Source of the DNA: Prado023 sp036375875
GTDB taxonomy: Bacteria > Actinomycetota > Actinomycetes > S36-B12 > CAIYMF01
Reading direction: 5' to 3'
Assembly: GCA_036375875.1 (NCBI GenBank)
Contig: DASVBK010000011.1
Location: forward strand, 1 to 19,593
DNA length: 19,593 nucleotides
In this document: positions 7,718 through 14,014 of the stretch, one piece after another
Layout of the letters: the number at the start of each line of letters is the position of its first letter
Position numbering within the stretch: position 1 is the first letter of the stretch
Made by a program: the position numbers and the translations under genes
The notes under the pieces: model-generated
The model's input: only the letters and a program-made list of their open reading frames with translations
Told to the model about the DNA's origin: nothing
Database searches by the model: none

Positions 7718-10533
7718 CTGTTCACCTGCGGGTCATCAGGGCGCAGCAGGACGGGCACCGGGATGGTGATCAGCGCCGGCAGCTGGATCAGCCGCTGGGC
7801 GAGTGCGGCGGACGTCGCGTCGATGGCCGGGGCATGGCTGACACCGGCAGGGGCGTGGCCGACCTCGAAGCCGAAGCGCGGGGCACCTGGCTGCTCGGCG
7901 ATCACGATCGACCACTGCGCAGCCTCGGTGGCGGGGATGGCGAAGCCGAAGTACCGGACGTCGGGCACCAGCGCGCCGGTGAACAGCGGCAGGATCGTCT
8001 CGCTCCCGCGCACCGCGGTGACCAGCGCCTCGGGGAACCGCCGCAGCAGCTCGGTCCGCAGCAGCAGGACGAACCGCTCATCGGTCGTCGAGGCCGCGCC
8101 GAGCGGGCGGTCGCCCCACTCCGCCAGCGGGTCGAGGTCGACCGGCGCCGTCGGGTCGACCGCGTTGTCGAAGAACCGCTGGAAGAACGTCGCGGTGAGC
8201 GGGGTCGGGAACTCCCGCCACAGCAGCTCTCGGCCGAGCTCGTGGTTGAGCCCGATCATGAAGGCGTGCACGAACGACGCGTTCGTGCGCAGCGCGAGGG
8301 CGGTGTTGGCGGGCACCTCGCCCAGCCCGGGCAGGAGCCATTCCTGGCCGAGCTCGGCCAACGAGCCGGCCATCGGCGCCCCGAACCGCGGGCTGAGGCT
8401 GGCAGGCAGCGGCGCGCTGGGGGTGGGCCTGTTCGGCAGGGTGGGCGTCGGACCCGCGAGCAACCGGCCGAGCGCGGCGGTGAACGCTGTGGCCGGGGCC
8501 GTCAGCGCGAGGACCTGGTCGAAGAGGGCGGGCATGTCGATCGGCGTGGGGACCGGCCGCGCGTTGTGGTCCGCGTTGAGGAACCGGGTCAGATGGCGCG
8601 GGGCGAGCTCCCGGAACGCGGCCGCATCAGGGCTGTCCGGCCGGGGGGGTCGCCCGGGCTCCTCCGGCGGCTCACGAGGCTCGGGGGGTTCGGGGATGTC
8701 GGGCAGGCCGTCGTCGTCCCGCCGACGTGCCAGGGCCGGTGGGATACGGCTGGCCCGCGTCGTCCGGTCGCGCACGACGTCCAGGACGTCCACGGGCCGG
8801 AAGCCGCCACCGACCCCTCCCAGCGACAGCGGGCGCACGGTGAACCGTGGTCGCAGCGGCGCATCGCTGAAGGCGTCCGGCGCCATGAGTCGCCAGGCGA
8901 GGTCGATGGGCGACGCGGCCGCCGAGCCGAGAACCTCGAGCGTCGCCAGGTTGCCGACGTCGAGGCGGGCGCGCGCCGGACCGGCGATGCGATCGATCCG
9001 GACGGCCAGGTCGAGACGCGCCGGCTCGCCGGCACCGGAGCTGGCCGGCGTCGCGATGGCGCTTCGCTGCGCGCGACGCACGGTGGCGCCACGGGTACGC
9101 ACGACGCGACGGACGGTCGCGCTGAAGGTCGTCGCGTGCACGCCATCCCCGGCGAGTACCCGGGCCAGGGCCGGCGCGCTGACGACTGGGTCGAGGCGGA
9201 GGCGGGGGAGCAGCGGGCCGACCACGAACACTCCAACCTCCCTTCCCAACGGCGTCAGGTGCCGAGCCTGCATCCGCTCGGCCACCGCGATGCCCACTCC
9301 GGCCAGCCGACCGAGGGCTGAGACGGCGCGCAGGTCGGCCGCCTGGTCCCACGCCGACGCCACGAGCGCCTCCTGGTCGCGCTGCACCACCTGCACGCCG
9401 AGGGCGGCGGCCACCCGTGCCGCTGGGTCGGTGTTGAGCTGCTCGTACCAGCGCGCCGGGACGGTCGGGTCGAGCGTGGCCACCGGACGATAGGCCGCGC
9501 CATAGCGCGGTGGTGCGAGCACGGGCGCTTCAGCGGGGGCCTGGTCGGGCGTGTTGAGCACCTCGGTCAGCGCGGTCGCGAACCGGGCCGGCAGCGAGGG
9601 GTCGGACCATGCCACCGGGTCGGCGTCCAGCGCTCGCAGCGCGCCGCCGAGACGGAGCTGGGCGTCGTCGGTACCACCCAGCCCGAGCCCCGCGGTCGAG
9701 AGGTCGATCGGGCGTGAACCGAACGTGTCCGGCACCGGGCGGCCGCGGATGGCCAGCGCCAACGACTGGAAGTCGCCTGCCGGACCGGTGGCGAAGTGCC
9801 AGTGGTGGTACACGGGCAGCCTGACTGGACCCATGTCGGGCGCCAGCGTCCAGGCCGGGCCCGCTGCGCCTGCCGGATCCTCGCCGAGCCCGGCCCGCCG
9901 CCCCGCCTCGAACGTCGGCACCACGCATGCGACGTAGTCGGTCTGCTCGGCGAGCAGCCGACCGCACAGCAGTCGCGACAGGTTGCGAGCCGGGTCGCCC
10001 CCGAGGGCCTCGGTGAGCCCGGGCCCGCCAGACCCGGTGGCAGCGACCTGGGCATGCGCCCAGGCCCAGGAGTCGGTGAGGTCGGGGAGCTCGATCTCAG
10101 GTCGAGCCGGAGGGCCGATGCGCAGCACCGGCAGCGGGGTGGCCCCCGGCGGTTCGAGCCGGACGCCGGGTCCGAGCGCGACGACGACGAGGCACAGCCA
10201 CGGGCGCAGGCGTCCATCGAGGGCCGACGCGGGCGTGAACAGCCAGGGCAGCGCCGGCTCGTCGAACTCGACGAGCGCGAGGTAGTTGGACTCGAACGCC
10301 CGAGTGCCGGCCGCCGGGTCCGTGCGGATGATCTGTTGCGGGACGAGCGACGTGACGTCGCCCGGGCCCATCAGCAGGACCGGGATCGACGCGGGTCGTG
10401 GATCGTTGTTGACGCGGACCTCGGCGCTCGTGGACACCTGGTTGGCCGGGTGGGTCTCGCGGCGGTCGGGGGGCCGATCGGTGGTGCCGCCGCGGTCGAC
10501 CCACGGCAGGAAGCTCAGGGTGGGCTCGGTCAT
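7714..10533 (-). CDS. Large conserved protein of unknown function (939 aa), third gene of the cluster
   Basis: The open frame extends to 10887, but that part overlaps the DUF6603 gene and has no family character. I start at the ATG at 10533 (MTEPTLSFLPW), preceded at 7 nt by a weak GGGA. The N-terminal domain holds MGPGDVTSLVPQQIIRTDP (55-73), then ESNYLALVEFDEPALPWLFT (81-100) and LRPWLCLVVV (109-118). I recall these as hallmarks of a widespread uncharacterised family. A proline- and glutamate-rich linker lies near residues 608-635. The C-terminal domain has GLNHELGRELLWRE (761-774) followed by FFQRFFDN, and later VRYFGFAIPATEA. The HE within GLNHELGRE is not an HExxH zinc site. No signal peptide or membrane helix is seen. 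The 43-nt gap before it is the only sizeable gap in the operon. No function can be assigned. Confidence 0.85.
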   Translation of the reverse strand: MTEPTLSFLPWVDRGGTTDRPPDRRETHPANQVSTSAEVRVNNDPRPASIPVLLMGPGDVTSLVPQQIIRTDPAAGTRAFESNYLALVEFDEPALPWLFTPASALDGRLRPWLCLVVVALGPGVRLEPPGATPLPVLRIGPPARPEIELPDLTDSWAWAHAQVAATGSGGPGLTEALGGDPARNLSRLLCGRLLAEQTDYVACVVPTFEAGRRAGLGEDPAGAAGPAWTLAPDMGPVRLPVYHHWHFATGPAGDFQSLALAIRGRPVPDTFGSRPIDLSTAGLGLGGTDDAQLRLGGALRALDADPVAWSDPSLPARFATALTEVLNTPDQAPAEAPVLAPPRYGAAYRPVATLDPTVPARWYEQLNTDPAARVAAALGVQVVQRDQEALVASAWDQAADLRAVSALGRLAGVGIAVAERMQARHLTPLGREVGVFVVGPLLPRLRLDPVVSAPALARVLAGDGVHATTFSATVRRVVRTRGATVRRAQRSAIATPASSGAGEPARLDLAVRIDRIAGPARARLDVGNLATLEVLGSAAASPIDLAWRLMAPDAFSDAPLRPRFTVRPLSLGGVGGGFRPVDVLDVVRDRTTRASRIPPALARRRDDDGLPDIPEPPEPREPPEEPGRPPRPDSPDAAAFRELAPRHLTRFLNADHNARPVPTPIDMPALFDQVLALTAPATAFTAALGRLLAGPTPTLPNRPTPSAPLPASLSPRFGAPMAGSLAELGQEWLLPGLGEVPANTALALRTNASFVHAFMIGLNHELGRELLWREFPTPLTATFFQRFFDNAVDPTAPVDLDPLAEWGDRPLGAASTTDERFVLLLRTELLRRFPEALVTAVRGSETILPLFTGALVPDVRYFGFAIPATEAAQWSIVIAEQPGAPRFGFEVGHAPAGVSHAPAIDATSAALAQRLIQLPALITIPVPVLLRPDDPQVNR
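7722..7727 (-). promoter_or_regulatory. Ribosome binding site for the GTG start at 7717
   Basis: AGGTGA on the minus strand lies 4 nt before the GTG start of the 1381-residue protein, inside the end of the 939-residue gene. Together with the GTGA stop/start overlap, it decides the start in favour of 7717. Confidence 0.65.
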
Positions 10534-10576
10534 CGGCACATCCCGGCCCACGGCTGGACGACGAGGCTGCGCCCGG

Positions 10577-13500
10577 TCACGGCTGCCGCCACCGCTCGTC
10601 CAGGCGGGGGGCGCCGGCGAGCGCCGGCTCGGCGTACCGCTCGGACTGACCCGTGCGAGTGGCGGCGCGAGCGGCGGCACTGATCCGCAGCCCGGCATCG
10701 AACACGTGCGTGGGCGGAGGCTGCGGCTGGGCCTCGGCCACCGGGATGCCGTCGGGTCCCACGGTGATCCTGGTGTAGCCGACCGGCGAGGGGACTGCGC
10801 GGCCGGTGTCGGTCCGGTACTCGGCACTGCCGAACGCGACGCCGGCCTCGCGCCGCACGAACGCGGGTGCGGCGAGGCGCTCGGCATCCGTGAGGTCGAA
10901 GAAGTGACCCTCGGGGAAGTCGTCGAACACGGGGTCCGTGTCGGCGGACGATCCGCCCACGACGGCGGACGTGATGGCGAAGCGCCGCTCGCCGGACGGG
11001 ATGAAGGCGCCGATCCGGTCGATGTCCCGGTCGAGGCGCAACGGTACGACTCCCTGGCGAACCTCCAGCCTGCCGAGGGGGTGCAGGAGGAGCGTGTCCC
11101 CGGACGGGATGCTCCGCAGCCCGACCAGCTGTGCGGCGCTGGGAGGAAGCTCAGCTCGCCAGCTCCCCGGGTTCGCCAGCCGGGTCAGCACCTCGGCGAC
11201 GACGTCGAGGGTCTCGGTCACGACGTCACCCGAGCCGCCGACCAGGACCCGGTCGAACCCGACCGTGTAGTCCCACCACAGGATGCCGAACGTGGCACGC
11301 CCGGCGACCCGAAGGGGGATCGGGCCCTCGAGTGTGCCGCGCACGTCGACCTTGAACAGGTTTCGGCTGCCGCGCTTGAGCTGCACGCCTGCCTGGAAGT
11401 CGGCGATGAAGTGCGGCGGCCACAGTTGGATCAGCACGTCGAAACCGACGTACCCCTCGATGCTGAAGCCGTAGGCGGCCGCGTAGAGGGAGGCGCGCGC
11501 ACCGAACTGGACCGTGTTCGACGTGAGGGCGAAGTACGCCTCGACGATGAGCCTGGGATTGTCGCCGGTCGTCAGCGCGATCGTGACCCGGGGCACCACC
11601 GGGAAGCCGGCCGGCGGTCGGAACCGGGGGTTGAAGCCACCGACGGCGAGGGCGAATCCCTGGCCCTTGGCGCGCCGGAAGGCGGCGGCACCCGTGAGCA
11701 CGAAGCGGCCGCACAGCATCGACTCGTACAGCACGGCGTCGACCGCCATCTCGCCCGAGTCCAGGTCGAACACCCCGACCACGTCGAGGTTCAGCCGCAG
11801 GATGGCGTCCTTGTCCTGCGGGAGTGCCGAGGAGATCCGGCCGAGCACGAGCAGCCTCGACCGATCGACGACCGAGTCACGCTCGAGCAGCAGGGCCAGA
11901 TCGGCCCGGATGATCGGGTGACCGGCGCCGAAGAACAGTTTGACGAGGATCCCGTAGCTGTGCGTCCCCCGCTGCACCGGGAAGAACGTGCGCAGCGCGC
12001 TGACCAGCTCGGGCACGTGCTTGACGGGATCGGCAGGGAACAGGATGTGCCACAGCTGACCGGTCGGCAGGGCTGCACGGACGGCCGGCACGTCGAGGCG
12101 ACGGTCGGACACGTAGATCAGGCCGAAGCCGTCGAAGGTCACCAGGCCCGCCTGCAGGTCGAGGTGCTCGACGGTGCCGATGAGGATCAGCGACGACTCG
12201 TCGGCTCCCTCCCGTCCCGGCGAGACCAGTCCGATGCACGTGATGGTCACCCGCTTGCCAAGCCGCAGCACGAGCACGCCGACGTAGTCCCCGGTGGCCG
12301 GGTCGTGCTGGATCGAGCCGCCCCCACTGACCGGCCCCGTCTCGACGTTGACCGCGATGCCACGCGGTGCTGCCGCCCCTATGCCGGCCTGCAGGACGCG
12401 GAGGTTGCGCTCCTCCGGCGGAGTCATGGTGTCCGCGTTGGCCTCCAGCCCGAGACGGTCGACGCGCAGGTACACCGGGCCGATCTGCGTGCTGAAGGAG
12501 ATCAGGATCCCGACGGCGACCGCGCGGCCGGTCTCGGGCGCCGTGGCGGACCGGCCGGCGAGCCGCAGCACGATCTCGTGGACGTTGATGCCGAGCAGCC
12601 CGCCGCCGCCGAGCGGCAGCGTCGCTTCGAGCGTCGGGGGGCCGGCCGGACCCGACGAGTCGAAGGGCGGCTCGGCACCGGCCGCGGCGGTGGCAGCGGG
12701 CGTGTGGATCTCGTGGATGAAGCCGAGCTGCGAGTCGTAGCCGAGGGAGACAGAGATCGGGCGGCGGATCGGGCGGCCGCCGAGCAGCGTGCGCATGAAG
12801 CCGTCGCTGCTGGCACCGTCGATCACGATCGCGGCCTTGTCGAGCCTGAGCAGGACGCGGGCGCCCGGGCCGGCAAGGGTCAGCACCGCGGCGATCCCCC
12901 CGAGCTCGAGGCGGGTCCCGGTCCGACCCGGCACGGCATAGGACACGCCGGTCTCGTTCGGGATGGCCTCCCACCCCACGGAGACCTGCGAGGTGGCACC
13001 GGTGACGCTGGCCTGCGAGTCGTCACCGGAGATCAGCCAGGCAGCCGCGGCGTCGCTGCGGACGTCGACGCGGAAGTGCCACTCCGGGTCACCCTGCGGC
13101 GGGACCGGATTGAGGACTTGGTCGAGCGTCAGCTCGCCGCCGAGCGCGAGGAAGAGCTGGTGCGGGCGGGCGGGCGTGCCGATCCGGCGCGGCAGGTAGA
13201 GCCAGCTGAGGCGCACCTGCTGCTCGTCCTCGCCACCACCGCGGCGCAGGACGACCGAGACCATGCGCCCGGACACGACGTCGGCCGCCGTCGGGCGGGC
13301 GGGCGAGTCGATGTCGAGCGCGGCGGCGTCCCAGCCGACGATGACGTCACCGAGCACGTTGTCGTGGTACTCGTCCTGCACCTGGTCGATGACGGCGATC
13401 GCTGCGACCAGTCCTCGGATGAGCCCGTCGACGACGAGGAACGACGTGTCGCGGTCCGTGGTGAGGGTGCTCCCACTCGCCCCGGGCACGGTGTCGTCGA

Positions 13501-14014
13501 GGTCGTCGAGCGTCCGGCCGGGGTTCCACACGAACGAGAGGATGGCGAGGATCGCGTTGATGAAGCGGGCATGGCCCCGCTCGCCGGGCCCGTGCGTCTC
13601 GGTCAGCTCGACAGCCGACGCGATCCCCTGCATGACGAGGAACAGCTTCGGCGATGCCCGGCGGACGTGGTTGCTCGCCAGGAGGTCGAGCAAGCCGTAG
13701 GCGAAGGCGTCGCCGCGGCTGGGCCACTCGGCGTCCCACGCCTCGATCTGGTCGATGATCGCCCCCAGCAGGATGGCGACGTTGGCCACCGCCTCGGCAT
13801 CGGCCTGCGCGTCGGGGTCGACCTGGTCGCGGTACTGGCGGACCGCCTCCAGCGGCGCCGCGGGGAGCTCGAAGGTGCCGGCCGCGCCCGGCTTGCCGCC
13901 GAGGTCGGCCAGGACGGCTTCACGCACGTCCTGGTGCGCGAACAGGTCGGCGATGTCGCCGGCGACGTCCGCGGCCCAGCCGGCCAGCCGCTGCAGGGTC
14001 GACTTCTCGCTCAT
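10577..14014 (-). CDS. DUF6603 domain protein (1145 aa), second gene of the cluster
   Basis: The function of DUF6603 is not known. The frame is open to 14512, but the ATG at 14014 overlaps the stop of the phosphoesterase gene as ATGA, and upstream residues are low-complexity shadow sequence. From 14014 the protein has 1145 residues. The first 260 or so are helical and acidic, for example DVREAVLADLGG and VAILLGAIIDQIEAWDAEW. From about residue 265 onward the sequence becomes long runs of alternating hydrophobic and polar residues typical of beta strands. The DUF6603 hallmarks are GGFNPRFRPPAGFPVVPR (792-809) and EAYFALTSNTVQFGAR (825-840). A GF-D-LIQLWPPHFIADFQAGV block and a late GRATFGILWWDYTVGFDRV block follow. 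No signal peptide or transmembrane helix is visible. The beta-rich repeating character suggests a long sheet or groove, perhaps a scaffold or a carrier of hydrophobic ligands, which is inference only. No clear Shine-Dalgarno sequence precedes the start, which fits coupling to the upstream gene. Confidence 0.85.
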   Translation of the reverse strand: MSEKSTLQRLAGWAADVAGDIADLFAHQDVREAVLADLGGKPGAAGTFELPAAPLEAVRQYRDQVDPDAQADAEAVANVAILLGAIIDQIEAWDAEWPSRGDAFAYGLLDLLASNHVRRASPKLFLVMQGIASAVELTETHGPGERGHARFINAILAILSFVWNPGRTLDDLDDTVPGASGSTLTTDRDTSFLVVDGLIRGLVAAIAVIDQVQDEYHDNVLGDVIVGWDAAALDIDSPARPTAADVVSGRMVSVVLRRGGGEDEQQVRLSWLYLPRRIGTPARPHQLFLALGGELTLDQVLNPVPPQGDPEWHFRVDVRSDAAAAWLISGDDSQASVTGATSQVSVGWEAIPNETGVSYAVPGRTGTRLELGGIAAVLTLAGPGARVLLRLDKAAIVIDGASSDGFMRTLLGGRPIRRPISVSLGYDSQLGFIHEIHTPAATAAAGAEPPFDSSGPAGPPTLEATLPLGGGGLLGINVHEIVLRLAGRSATAPETGRAVAVGILISFSTQIGPVYLRVDRLGLEANADTMTPPEERNLRVLQAGIGAAAPRGIAVNVETGPVSGGGSIQHDPATGDYVGVLVLRLGKRVTITCIGLVSPGREGADESSLILIGTVEHLDLQAGLVTFDGFGLIYVSDRRLDVPAVRAALPTGQLWHILFPADPVKHVPELVSALRTFFPVQRGTHSYGILVKLFFGAGHPIIRADLALLLERDSVVDRSRLLVLGRISSALPQDKDAILRLNLDVVGVFDLDSGEMAVDAVLYESMLCGRFVLTGAAAFRRAKGQGFALAVGGFNPRFRPPAGFPVVPRVTIALTTGDNPRLIVEAYFALTSNTVQFGARASLYAAAYGFSIEGYVGFDVLIQLWPPHFIADFQAGVQLKRGSRNLFKVDVRGTLEGPIPLRVAGRATFGILWWDYTVGFDRVLVGGSGDVVTETLDVVAEVLTRLANPGSWRAELPPSAAQLVGLRSIPSGDTLLLHPLGRLEVRQGVVPLRLDRDIDRIGAFIPSGERRFAITSAVVGGSSADTDPVFDDFPEGHFFDLTDAERLAAPAFVRREAGVAFGSAEYRTDTGRAVPSPVGYTRITVGPDGIPVAEAQPQPPPTHVFDAGLRISAAARAATRTGQSERYAEPALAGAPRLDERWRQP

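Noticed and set aside
10534..10887. The N-terminal extension of the third cluster gene back to 10887
   Set aside because: It overlaps 311 bp of the DUF6603 gene and is low-complexity Pro/Ser/Arg sequence. The ATG at 10533 opens directly into the family's N-terminal motif region.
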